NCBI GenBank assembly: GCA_902494295.1
Contig: CABUSL010000049.1
Span: 1-12,385 of the forward strand
DNA from: an uncultured Collinsella sp.
GTDB taxonomy: Bacteria; Actinomycetota; Coriobacteriia; Coriobacteriales; Coriobacteriaceae
Direction: 5' to 3'
Length of the DNA: 12,385 nt
Positions 6,650 to 12,385 of the stretch are shown in pieces. The notes beneath the pieces are model-generated. The model ran no database searches. It saw nothing but the letters and a program-made list of their open reading frames with translations, and was not told the DNA's origin. The position numbers and the translations under genes were made by a program. Within the stretch, counting starts at the first letter, position 1. Every line of letters starts with the position of its first letter.

Positions 6650-6685
6650 TTTGGTGCAAAGAAACCTGGCCCTCAATGCACCAAA
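6650..6685 (-). repeat. REP-like hairpin repeat, copy 3, at the DUF6020-like gene stop
   Basis: Arms TTTGGTGCA (6650-6658 on plus) and TGCACCAAA (6677-6685) are perfect 9-bp complements around an 18-nt loop. On the minus strand the loop holds GAGGGCCAGGTTTCTT, which matches the GGGACAGGTTT core of the other copies. The element abuts the TAA stop of the upstream gene (6686-6688) with no gap. Confidence 0.7.
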
Positions 6686-8869
6686 TTAGAACCAGAAGAA
6701 GTCGCTGCGGGTGACGGTGGCGCCGATGGCGAAGGGCATGCAGGCGATGACCGGATACAGGTAGCGCATGTAAGTCGAGCCGTTGCACGGGCCAATCAGG
6801 CACACAGCGAGCACGCCCAACAGCGGCACCCAGATCGCCAGCGCACGCCATGAATGACGACGCAGCAAGTAGACCACCATGGCGATCATGATCCACACAT
6901 AGGTGGCCGAGCTCATGGTGAGCGAGATAAACGGTATGCGTTGTACTGCCACGCGATACAGGTTGATCAGGTGATCGCACCAGCGCACAACCTTGCTATC
7001 GACCGGATGGAAGTCAAAGTACTTGAGGTTATCGGGCTTCGCCATGATCTCGGCACTGCGCGCCGTGCTGTAAACCCACGCATCGCGGGCACTCGGATAA
7101 AAGTAGCCGTAGTAGTTATTGATGAGCGCCGAGATATAGCACTCGGGATCCTTTTTGAACATCTGGGCCCACACCTCAAAATAGGCATCGATGTCCTCCT
7201 GCGAGGCGTACTCGTTAAAGCAGTTCTTGACGGCATCGGACTTGTCGGGGTTGTAGCGGCGGCCCAGGTTCTCGTACTTGAGTACGCGATCGATCACGGC
7301 ACGCTCTTCGTCGGTCACCGAACCGTCGCAAGGAGCCTCCACGATGGTGCCGTCCTCCTTAACCGTGGGGTTGACGCCCGAGTTGAGGCCGTCGTGCTTT
7401 TGGACGAAACGAGCCGTCTGCTGGAACGGAATCGAGAGGATTTCGCGCTTGGAACCAGGCGTGATATCGTGCGCCGGCATAAAGACCTTGGTGAAGTACA
7501 TATTAGAGGCAAGGCAGAGCGCGAGCACCGCGAGAACGCCAACCCAGCGGAAACGCGGGATGGCGCCTGAAGGCGCAGCACCAGTCTGCTTGGCTGCACG
7601 ACGAGCCACATGCACGTCCCATACGCAAAACGCCGCCGCGATTACGCATGCCGCCAGGGGAAACACCAGGCCGCCGTTGCGCAGGAACGTGGAACCCATG
7701 GAGCCCAGAGCGAGCAGCAGCCAGTCGTGGCGCGCAAAGAGCACGGGGGCTTTCTCGCCCGCTCGCTCGACATTGGCATCACGACGGGGCAAGCCACATG
7801 CCACGAGCTTGACGGTCTGTACCAGCAGCACCAAGAACGCGTCGGCAAAGAGCACGTCCTTGGTGAGCAACGCCGCGTAGTTAGAGAACATCGGCATAAA
7901 CGCAAAGAACAGCAGGATCGCACCGCGAACCGGCAGGCTCACGCCCAGTTTGCGCAGCGATGAAATGGAATAGGCCATGCAGGCGGCCGTGATGACAAAT
8001 TGAGCGCAGGTGTAGATGGCAAGACCCGCGTTAGCGCTGTTGAACAGCGAAAGCCCCAGCTGAACGCACGAGCCGATAATGGCCGTGTGCACTACGGGAT
8101 GATGCCCGTTGAGCAGCACGTTGGGGTTGAGTAGGCGCAGGTAGTCGCTCGTGCCGTTGGGATAGTTGAACCACTGGCGAATCTGCGCGCCCGTATCTCC
8201 CATAAAAAGGCCGGGCAGCGAAGCGATGAGCGTGGGCGTCCAGGCGATCATAAGCACCAGGAAGGGCCCGGCAAAGGGATGGACCGAGAGCACGGCGTGA
8301 GTCACACGCCATACGCGGCCAAAGTGCGCTTCGGAAAACGGGATGCGCCGAGAGCTCAGCCAATCTAGACACTCAAAGGCAAGGTAGAAGGCAACGATCG
8401 CCAGGAGCATCCAGCCCGCGCCGCCAATCCAGGCGCAGATGATGCGAGCTTTGTCGCCAAGGACAATCTCGGCCGAGTCGGTGAGGTCGTAGCTGCGGCC
8501 GAACACCATGCAGATGGCGAAGAACAGCGACGGCAGAATGATCGATGGACGCCAGGTGTCGCCACGGCCAAAGAACACGTAGCGAAACGGCAAGGTGAGC
8601 AGGCAGGCAAGTGCAAGCAGCATGACCGCGTCGGTATGGCCGGCAAACGAAAGGAGCACCTCGTAGCACACGTACAGCATGCCCGAGGCTTTGGGGTCAA
8701 TCGCCAAGACTGCGTTGCTCGACACCGGGGCAGGATCGATGGAAAACGCCGTGGTCGCCAACAGCGCGAGCAAAAATGCGATGAGCGTCTGCTTGGCGGG
8801 GTAGCGCTTAAACCAGACGATGCGGGCAGCGTCGCGCGCAGCCGTTGTGGAGAGGTCGGAATCCTTCAC
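6686..8869 (-). CDS. Large polytopic membrane protein, DUF6020-like
   Basis: The 727-residue protein has about a dozen hydrophobic segments between residues 25 and 460 and a further group at 655-715. A large soluble, presumably extracytoplasmic part (about 462-645) separates the two. It looks like a DUF6020 protein. The early loop FMGDTGAQIRQWF (222-234), the NGHHPVVHT stretch (254-262) and TKDVLF (336-341) recall GT-C membrane glycosyltransferases that use polyprenyl-linked sugars. An enzymatic role is inference only. The start is GTG at 8869; the ribosome site is weak (AAAGG, 10 nt upstream), and no better internal start is seen. It lies 134 bp behind lgt, a gap filled by two facing hairpin repeats. 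Its TAA stop abuts a third repeat. No T-rich terminator was seen after it. Confidence 0.8.
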   Translation of the reverse strand: MKDSDLSTTAARDAARIVWFKRYPAKQTLIAFLLALLATTAFSIDPAPVSSNAVLAIDPKASGMLYVCYEVLLSFAGHTDAVMLLALACLLTLPFRYVFFGRGDTWRPSIILPSLFFAICMVFGRSYDLTDSAEIVLGDKARIICAWIGGAGWMLLAIVAFYLAFECLDWLSSRRIPFSEAHFGRVWRVTHAVLSVHPFAGPFLVLMIAWTPTLIASLPGLFMGDTGAQIRQWFNYPNGTSDYLRLLNPNVLLNGHHPVVHTAIIGSCVQLGLSLFNSANAGLAIYTCAQFVITAACMAYSISSLRKLGVSLPVRGAILLFFAFMPMFSNYAALLTKDVLFADAFLVLLVQTVKLVACGLPRRDANVERAGEKAPVLFARHDWLLLALGSMGSTFLRNGGLVFPLAACVIAAAFCVWDVHVARRAAKQTGAAPSGAIPRFRWVGVLAVLALCLASNMYFTKVFMPAHDITPGSKREILSIPFQQTARFVQKHDGLNSGVNPTVKEDGTIVEAPCDGSVTDEERAVIDRVLKYENLGRRYNPDKSDAVKNCFNEYASQEDIDAYFEVWAQMFKKDPECYISALINNYYGYFYPSARDAWVYSTARSAEIMAKPDNLKYFDFHPVDSKVVRWCDHLINLYRVAVQRIPFISLTMSSATYVWIMIAMVVYLLRRHSWRALAIWVPLLGVLAVCLIGPCNGSTYMRYLYPVIACMPFAIGATVTRSDFFWF

Positions 8870-8888
8870 AGTCCGAAAGCCTTTCTAG

Positions 8889-8933
8889 AAACCTGCCAAA
8901 AAGGGACAGGTTTATTTTGGCAGGTTTTATCTG
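8889..8933 (+). repeat. REP-like hairpin repeat, copy 4
   Basis: Arms AAACCTGCCAAAA (8889-8901) and TTTTGGCAGGTTT (8915-8927) are perfect 13-bp complements around a 13-nt loop. The core AAAAAGGGACAGGTTTA and the tail TTTTATCTG are the same as in copy 1 but on the opposite strand. It lies 20 bp before the start codon of the DUF6020-like gene, so its hairpin would be near the 5' end of any transcript of that gene. Confidence 0.92.
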
Positions 8934-8968
8934 GGGAAACGTTACGGTTCTGTCATCGTTGCCCAGCG

Positions 8969-9005
8969 AACCACCACAAAGGTGCCTGTTCACTTTTTGG
9001 TGGTT
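8969..9005 (-). repeat. REP-like hairpin repeat, copy 2, at the lgt stop
   Basis: Arms AACCACCACAAA (8969-8980) and TTTTTGGTGGTT (8994-9005) pair with one mismatch around a 13-nt loop. On the minus strand the core is AAAAAGTGAACAGGCACC, a variant of the GGGACAGG core. The lgt TAA stop (9004-9006) overlaps its edge. It faces copy 4, with about 40 bp between, and the two tails share CTGGG and AACG stretches. Confidence 0.85.
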
Positions 9006-9825
9006 AAGCGTCGAGGTAGATGCGCTGGGGTTGGTTGCGGCGACGAGCAAAGATGATGAGCGCCAGGCCCGCGATTACGAGCGGCAGGCTCAGCAGCTGA
9101 CCCATGGTGATGACGCCGCCCAGCAGATAGCCCAGCTGCGCATCGGGCACACGCACAAACTCAATCAAAAAGCGAACGATGCCGTAACCCATCACAAAGA
9201 CGCCCATAAACGTGCCTTGGGGCAGTAGCGGCTTTTTGCGGCTGAGCACCTGCAGAATGCAAAAGAGCACAATACCCTCGAGGAATGCCTCGTAGAGCTG
9301 GGAGGGATGGCGCGGCATATCGCCCGCGGTGCCGCCAAAGATCACGCCCCAGGGCAGATCGGTCGGCTTGCCCCACAGCTCGCCGTTGACAAAGTTGGCG
9401 CAGCGTCCCAGACATAAGGCCAGCGGAGCACCGATAACGGCAAGGTCGGCGATGGTCCAGGCGTCGAGCTTGTACATGCGGCACACGAGCACGCCGCCGA
9501 TGATGCCGCCCACCAGGCCGCCATGGAAGCTCATGCCGCCTTCATTGGTAGCAAAGATCTCGAGCGGATGCGCCCAGTAGTAGCCGTCGCCGTAAAAGAT
9601 GACGTAGAACAGGCGGGCGCCAATGATAAGGCCAAAGACCACGCCGACCACGACACTCGTCAGGTCGTCGACCGTAATGTCAAAACCCCAACGGCGCTGC
9701 GTGCGGTACATGACGACCGCCGTGAGCAGAGCGCCGACCACATAGGCCAAGCCGTACCAGTAGATGGTGATGGGCCCCGCCGAGATGGCGACGGGATCAA
9801 GCATATGGTAGAGGTCGTTGAGCAT
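9004..9825 (-). CDS. lgt: Prolipoprotein diacylglyceryl transferase Lgt
   Basis: Lgt moves a diacylglyceryl group from phosphatidylglycerol to the lipobox cysteine of prolipoproteins, the first step of lipoprotein maturation, in the cytoplasmic membrane. The 273-residue protein has about seven hydrophobic segments and the family motifs: GGMSFHGGLVGG (96-107, with the conserved His), RCANFVNGELWG (141-152), RHPSQLYEA (172-180) and an Arg218/Glu222 pair in VRFLIEF that corresponds to the essential Arg/Glu of E. coli Lgt. Length is normal. The start is the ATG at 9825, with AGGGGG 6 nt upstream; a longer reading from 9885 runs through the nifU terminator and was rejected. Its stop overlaps a hairpin repeat. 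Confidence 0.97.
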   Translation of the reverse strand: MLNDLYHMLDPVAISAGPITIYWYGLAYVVGALLTAVVMYRTQRRWGFDITVDDLTSVVVGVVFGLIIGARLFYVIFYGDGYYWAHPLEIFATNEGGMSFHGGLVGGIIGGVLVCRMYKLDAWTIADLAVIGAPLALCLGRCANFVNGELWGKPTDLPWGVIFGGTAGDMPRHPSQLYEAFLEGIVLFCILQVLSRKKPLLPQGTFMGVFVMGYGIVRFLIEFVRVPDAQLGYLLGGVITMGQLLSLPLVIAGLALIIFARRRNQPQRIYLDA

Positions 9826-9852
9826 ATCGGTCCCCCTGCTCCCTACATACAA

Positions 9853-9885
9853 ATGCGGCCGCGGGCCTTGCGCTCGCAGCCGCAT
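9853..9885 (-). terminator. Probable terminator behind the NifU-like gene
   Basis: On the minus strand ATGCGGCTGCG pairs with CGCGGCCGCAT, 11 positions with one wobble, around an 11-nt loop. The following TTTG tract is short. It lies about 50 nt after the NifU-like stop and before the lgt ribosome site, a fitting place for a terminator, but the weak T-tract leaves doubt. Confidence 0.6.
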
Positions 9886-9934
9886 ATTCGGGCGTGACGT
9901 CTATGCGGAGCATATCGCCCGCAGCTTTCACTTC

Positions 9935-10213
9935 TTAGAACGGCGCATACTCGTCGTACAGGTCATCGGTCTCGCCGGAGGCATTGACCTGCTCGACACG
10001 CGTAACGCCGGGCACGTGCTCCTTGAGGATACGCTCGATGCCCATGGAAAGCGTCAGGGCGCTCATGGGACAACCGGCACAGGCGCCCTGAAGCTCCAGC
10101 TTGACGACGCCCTCGTCATCAACGCCTATATACTCCATGTCGCCGCCGTCGGCCTGTAGGTTGGGGCGAATCTCTTCAAGAACCTTCTTAAGCAGCTCTT
10201 CGTTAACAGCCAC
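9935..10213 (-). CDS. NifU C-terminal domain (Nfu-type) Fe-S protein
   Basis: The 92-residue protein is a single NifU-like/Nfu domain. It begins with a helix and the motif IRPNLQADGGD (15-25), and has GACAGCPMS with the CxxC pair Cys45/Cys48 that holds an iron-sulfur cluster at the dimer interface. Such proteins carry or deliver Fe-S clusters to apo-enzymes in the cytoplasm. Length is typical of stand-alone members. The acidic tail (about 81-92) is extra. The start is GTG at 10213, with AAAGGAG 5 nt upstream. No isc or suf genes are in the window, so the gene is isolated from the assembly machinery here. It lies 171 bp behind the dCMP deaminase gene. Confidence 0.93.
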   Translation of the reverse strand: MAVNEELLKKVLEEIRPNLQADGGDMEYIGVDDEGVVKLELQGACAGCPMSALTLSMGIERILKEHVPGVTRVEQVNASGETDDLYDEYAPF

Positions 10214-10235
10214 AGGGGCTCCTTTCTCACAATAA

Positions 10236-10251
10236 CGCGGGCGTGCCCGCG
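10236..10251 (-). other. GC hairpin just upstream of the NifU-like gene
   Basis: CGCGGG and CCCGCG are perfect 6-bp arms around a 4-nt loop; on the minus strand TTATTGT follows, then the ribosome site. It could be a weak terminator for the dCMP deaminase transcript or a leader hairpin. I cannot tell which. Confidence 0.4.
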
Positions 10252-10322
10252 GACAGAGCTATGTTACTACAGCCGTGTACCCGCTCACGAGCCGTCCATG
10301 CGCGCGGACACGACTTTCACGA

Positions 10323-10355
10323 GCAGTCAATTTGGGACGGGGCTCTTTTGGCTGC
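10323..10355 (+). repeat. Diverged REP-like hairpin repeat, copy 5
   Basis: Arms GCAGTCAA (10323-10330) and TTGGCTGC (10348-10355) pair with one wobble around a 17-nt loop. The core TTTGGGACGGGGCTCTTTTGG aligns without gaps to the GGGACAGG core of copy 4, about 20 of 29 positions by eye. It lies behind the dCMP deaminase stop, about 30 bp away and in the opposite orientation to copies 1-3. Confidence 0.55.
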
Positions 10356-10384
10356 CTTTTGTTGCCAGCTGGCGTTGCCACGCG

Positions 10385-10909
10385 CTACTGCTGAGCCCGC
10401 CCCTCGGTGCCGATGTGAACATCGACGATAACCTGGCGGTAGCTGATGCCACAGGAGTCGAGGATGCGGCGGCTGATGCGTCCGTCATCGGTGTCGGCGT
10501 ACTTGTTGTCCAGGTAGACAACCTCGCCCACGCCCACCTGCGCCAAAATCTTGGCGCAGTCATGGCACGGGAACAGCGTGACGTAGACCGTGGAACCCTC
10601 GAGGTCCTTGAGCGAGCCACGGTAGTTGAGCACGGCGTTGGCCTCGGCATGGACCACGTAGTTGTGCTTGTCCTGCAGCGGGTCGTCGCTCGTACCCCAC
10701 GGAAAAAAGTCGTCGTTGAGCGCCGAGGGTGTACCGTTGTAGCCCACCGAAAGGATGCGGTGGTTGGTGTTGGCGATGCACGCACCCACCTGCGTGTTGG
10801 GGTCCTTGCTGCGGCGCTGCGCGGCGATGGCCACGCTCATAAAGAACTCGTCCCAGCTAATGACGTCCAGGCGCTTGCCTGACGAAGTTTGATGAAGATC
10901 GTCCGACAT
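10385..10909 (-). CDS. dCMP deaminase, ComEB type
   Basis: The 174-residue protein has the zinc-binding deaminase motifs VVHAEANAV (85-93; His87 ligand, Glu89 proton shuttle) and FPCHDCAK (113-120; Cys115 and Cys118 ligands). The N-terminal SWDEFFMSVAIAAQRRSKDP (18-37) and VGACI are typical of ComEB/dCMP deaminases, which turn dCMP into dUMP for dTTP synthesis in the cytoplasm. The name ComEB comes from the Bacillus competence operon, but no competence genes are near. The ATG at 10909 has GGAGG 8 nt upstream. An in-frame ATG at 10945 lies inside the putative -10 box and was rejected. A role other than dCMP deamination is possible within this superfamily but less likely. Confidence 0.93.
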   Translation of the reverse strand: MSDDLHQTSSGKRLDVISWDEFFMSVAIAAQRRSKDPNTQVGACIANTNHRILSVGYNGTPSALNDDFFPWGTSDDPLQDKHNYVVHAEANAVLNYRGSLKDLEGSTVYVTLFPCHDCAKILAQVGVGEVVYLDNKYADTDDGRISRRILDSCGISYRQVIVDVHIGTEGRAQQ

Positions 10910-10943
10910 GGCAGACACCTCCGAAATCGCAATAGTTTGACCC

Positions 10944-10949
10944 ATTGTA
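10944..10949 (-). promoter_or_regulatory. Putative -10 box of the dCMP deaminase gene
   Basis: The minus-strand hexamer TACAAT is one base from consensus and about 35 bp before the start codon. No -35 hexamer fits 16-18 bp upstream. This is a weak call based on position and one box. Confidence 0.35.
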
Positions 10950-10960
10950 GCAGGTGAAAG

Positions 10961-10991
10961 GTGGGGGCGTTTGTCCCACCGGCGCCCTCAC
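10961..10991 (-). terminator. Possible terminator behind coaX
   Basis: On the minus strand GTGAGGGCG pairs with CGCCCCCAC, 8 of 9 positions; an alternative inner stem GGTGGG/CCCACC is also possible. The T-tract is only CTTTC. It begins 3 nt after the coaX stop. Position fits, strength is doubtful. Confidence 0.4.
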
Positions 10992-10993
10992 TT

Positions 10994-11845
10994 TTACACG
11001 CGGCGGGGCTTTTGGTTGATGTGGTAGAGCTCGGCGAGACCCCGCAACGTCAGCGCGTCGTCAACCGTCAGGCTATGGCCGACCAGCAACGCGAGCGCCT
11101 CGGCGTCGTCGCCGGTAATGACGATGGGCACGTCGCCCTCCCCCGCCGCCTTGGTCGAGCGCATCTCGGCAAGCACCATATCGAGCATGCCGTCGATGCG
11201 GGCCACCTCGCCCAAGACCACGCCCGAGCGCATGGCCTCGCGCGTGTTGCGACCGATCACATGCGTGGGTGCCGAGGGCTCGACCTGCGGCAGGCGCGCC
11301 GCAGCGGCCGAAAGCGAGCGGGCGCCAAGTGCCAGACCCGGCGCGATGACGCCGCCGACAAAGGTTCCGTGCGTATCGATGACCTCGATATTGGTCGTCG
11401 TGCCCAGGTCGATCACGATGCACGGAGAGCCGTAGACGGCACGGGCCGCCACGGCATCGGCGATGCGGTCGGGGCCGATCTCGGCCGGGTCATCGTAGTG
11501 CACGGGTATGCCGGTCTTAAGTCCCGGCCCCACGGTGAGCACGCGCCCCGTGCAGGTACGGGAAAGAGCCGCCTTCCACGGGCGTTCGAGCGCCGGCACC
11601 ACGCAGCTCAGCACTGCGGCCGCGGGAACGAGTGCACCCGGCACGCCCGCATCGGCTGACAGCGCGCCCATGACCTGCGCGAGCCTCATACGAGCCTCAT
11701 CGGCCGTGATGCTCGACGGCGTCGTGATCTCGCACGTCGCAAGCGGACATTCCTGCGCCGCAGCCGAATCCTCGGCAAATAGGCCAAAGCGAATGAACGT
11801 GTTGCCCACGTCGACCGTCAATATATATGCGCACCCATTAAGCAT
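10994..11845 (-). CDS. coaX: Type III pantothenate kinase CoaX
   Basis: CoaX phosphorylates pantothenate, the first step of coenzyme A synthesis, in the cytoplasm. The 283-residue protein shows the ASKHA-fold nucleotide motifs of the type III family: DVGNTFIRFGLF (12-23), the pantothenate-side GPDRIADAVAA (124-134), and VIDLGTTTNIEVID (144-157) followed by GGVIAPGL (164-171). Many homologues have DFGTATT where this protein has DLGTTTN. Length is a little above the usual 255-265; the extra residues lie mainly in the N-terminal third. The ATG at 11845 has AAAGGAG 8 nt upstream; a longer reading from 11899 would begin inside the divergent promoter region. It is transcribed away from the OPT transporter gene. 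Confidence 0.95.
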   Translation of the reverse strand: MLNGCAYILTVDVGNTFIRFGLFAEDSAAAQECPLATCEITTPSSITADEARMRLAQVMGALSADAGVPGALVPAAAVLSCVVPALERPWKAALSRTCTGRVLTVGPGLKTGIPVHYDDPAEIGPDRIADAVAARAVYGSPCIVIDLGTTTNIEVIDTHGTFVGGVIAPGLALGARSLSAAAARLPQVEPSAPTHVIGRNTREAMRSGVVLGEVARIDGMLDMVLAEMRSTKAAGEGDVPIVITGDDAEALALLVGHSLTVDDALTLRGLAELYHINQKPRRV

Positions 11846-11872
11846 CGTCGGCGCTCCTTTCGTCTGCCCAGC

Positions 11873-11878
11873 AGTATA
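11873..11878 (-). promoter_or_regulatory. Putative -10 box of coaX
   Basis: The minus-strand hexamer TATACT is one base from consensus and leaves a leader of about 20 nt before the coaX start, enough for the AAAGGAG ribosome site. The -35 position holds no good hexamer; it falls inside the inverted repeat at 11894-11911. Confidence 0.45.
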
Positions 11879-11893
11879 TCGCCTACCTAAACC

Positions 11894-11911
11894 AGTCATC
11901 CCAAAATGACT
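11894..11911. promoter_or_regulatory. Inverted repeat shared by the coaX and OPT promoters
   Basis: AGTCAT (11894-11899) and ATGACT (11906-11911) are perfect complements separated by 6 nt. Two TATACT boxes lie outside it, one on each strand, at distances that put both -35 positions inside or at the edge of the repeat. This is the position of a shared operator or activator site. The regulator is unknown. Confidence 0.45.
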
Positions 11912-11921
11912 AGCTTGCGGC

Positions 11922-11927
11922 TATACT
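11922..11927 (+). promoter_or_regulatory. Putative -10 box of the OPT transporter gene
   Basis: The plus-strand hexamer TATACT lies 110 bp before the OPT start codon, giving a GC-rich leader of about 100 nt. No consensus -35 hexamer is present at 17 bp; that position falls in the inverted repeat. Confidence 0.45.
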
Positions 11928-12037
11928 GGTGCGCGGTCGCGCGCGAGCTCACGCGGCGGCCCTTGGTAACCCGACTTCCCGCGCCGTATCCGTAGCGGCG
12001 CTCCCGGAGGAAGCGGATATACGCAAAGGAGTTTTAT

Positions 12038-12385
12038 ATGAGCAATCCCTCGAACCGTGCTTCGATGCGCGGGCAACTCACGCTGCGTGGCGTCGTCATC
12101 GGCGTCCTTGGCTGCGTGATCATCACGGCAAGCTCGGCCTACACCGCCCTCAAGATGGGCGCACTCCCCTGGCCGATCGTCTTCGCTGCCGTCATCTCGC
12201 TGTTCTTCCTGAAGCTCATGGGCAACGCCAGCCTCAACGAGGCCAACGTCACCCACACCATCATGTCCGCGGGCGCCATGGTCGCCGGCGGCCTGGCGTT
12301 TACCATCCCGGGCGCTTGGATGCTGGGCTATGCCGACCAGATCAGCTGGCTCGACATGTTTATCGTGGCACTCGCCGGCACCATC
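12038..12385 (+). CDS. OPT family oligopeptide transporter, N-terminal part
   Basis: The open frame starts at the ATG at 12038, with AAAGGAG 6 nt upstream, and runs past the window edge; 116 codons are present. The visible part starts LTLRGVVIGVLGCVIITASSAYTALKMG (residues 14-41, quoted in part: RGVVIGVLGC and SAYTALKMG), then PWPIVFAAVISLFFL (43-57) and NEANVTHTIMSAGAMVAGG (67-85). This is the typical N-terminus of OPT (YSL-like) proton-coupled transporters of peptides or metal chelates in the cytoplasmic membrane. The substrate cannot be judged. It is the only plus-strand gene here, divergent from coaX. Its leader (about 11934-12037) is very GC-rich and holds a 6-bp TATCCG/CGGATA pairing around 21 nt just before the ribosome site; I see no known riboswitch. 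Confidence 0.88.
   Translation, partial: MSNPSNRASMRGQLTLRGVVIGVLGCVIITASSAYTALKMGALPWPIVFAAVISLFFLKLMGNASLNEANVTHTIMSAGAMVAGGLAFTIPGAWMLGYADQISWLDMFIVALAGTI

Noticed and set aside
9826..9885. Upstream extended start for lgt at 9885
   Set aside because: It would read through the terminator stem of the NifU-like gene; the ATG at 9825 has a good ribosome site and gives the usual Lgt N-terminus.
11846..11899. Upstream extended start for coaX at 11899
   Set aside because: It would begin in the inverted repeat of the divergent promoter region and lacks a ribosome site; the ATG at 11845 has AAAGGAG.
11921..12256. Minus-strand open frame opposite the OPT gene start
   Set aside because: The plus strand has a strong ribosome site and a clear OPT N-terminus; the antisense product is polar and unrelated to any family I know.

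Overview
The window is G+C-rich and reads like a piece of a high-GC anaerobic actinobacterial chromosome, most probably from Coriobacteriia (Collinsella or a close relative). That placement is an inference from gene content and style: an amaP/DUF2273/asp23 module, zinc-ribbon membrane proteins with Pro/Ala-rich linkers, a DUF6020-like giant membrane protein and several GTG starts. No marker gene proves it. Twelve genes are on the minus strand and one, truncated by the right edge, is on the plus strand. No tRNA, rRNA, CRISPR array, transposase or phage gene was seen. Bases 1-73 hold no gene I could assign. No stretch over 300 bases lacks a gene.

Layout. 74-2684: three small membrane proteins, namely DUF2752, zinc ribbon + DUF4234, and zinc ribbon + a DUF4013-like region with an Ala-Pro tail. 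A strong terminator separates the last from the other two. 2834-3856: YitT-family membrane protein. 4066-5547: the amaP-DUF2273-asp23 envelope-stress operon, with a terminator behind it. 5714-6520: YebC/PmpR-family protein, followed by a terminator whose T-tract overlaps the -10 box of the amaP operon. 6686-8869: a 727-residue polytopic protein. 9004-9825: lgt, prolipoprotein diacylglyceryl transferase. 9935-10213: NifU C-terminal-type Fe-S protein. 10385-10909: ComEB-type dCMP deaminase. 10994-11845: type III pantothenate kinase (coaX). 12038-12385: start of an OPT-family transporter, divergent from coaX.

The genes are mostly housekeeping units (CoA synthesis, Fe-S assembly, dTTP precursor supply, lipoprotein maturation, envelope stress) and do not form one pathway. 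The main unexplained structure is between them: a family of short hairpin repeats with a GGGACAGG-type core, arms of 8-13 bp and a 13-18 nt loop. I see five copies plus a partial one. Three start at or overlap the stop codon of the preceding gene (asp23, the DUF6020-like gene, lgt), and two copies face each other between lgt and the DUF6020-like gene. This resembles REP/BIME elements. A second point is the coaX/OPT divergent region, where one perfect inverted repeat occupies the -35 position of both putative promoters.
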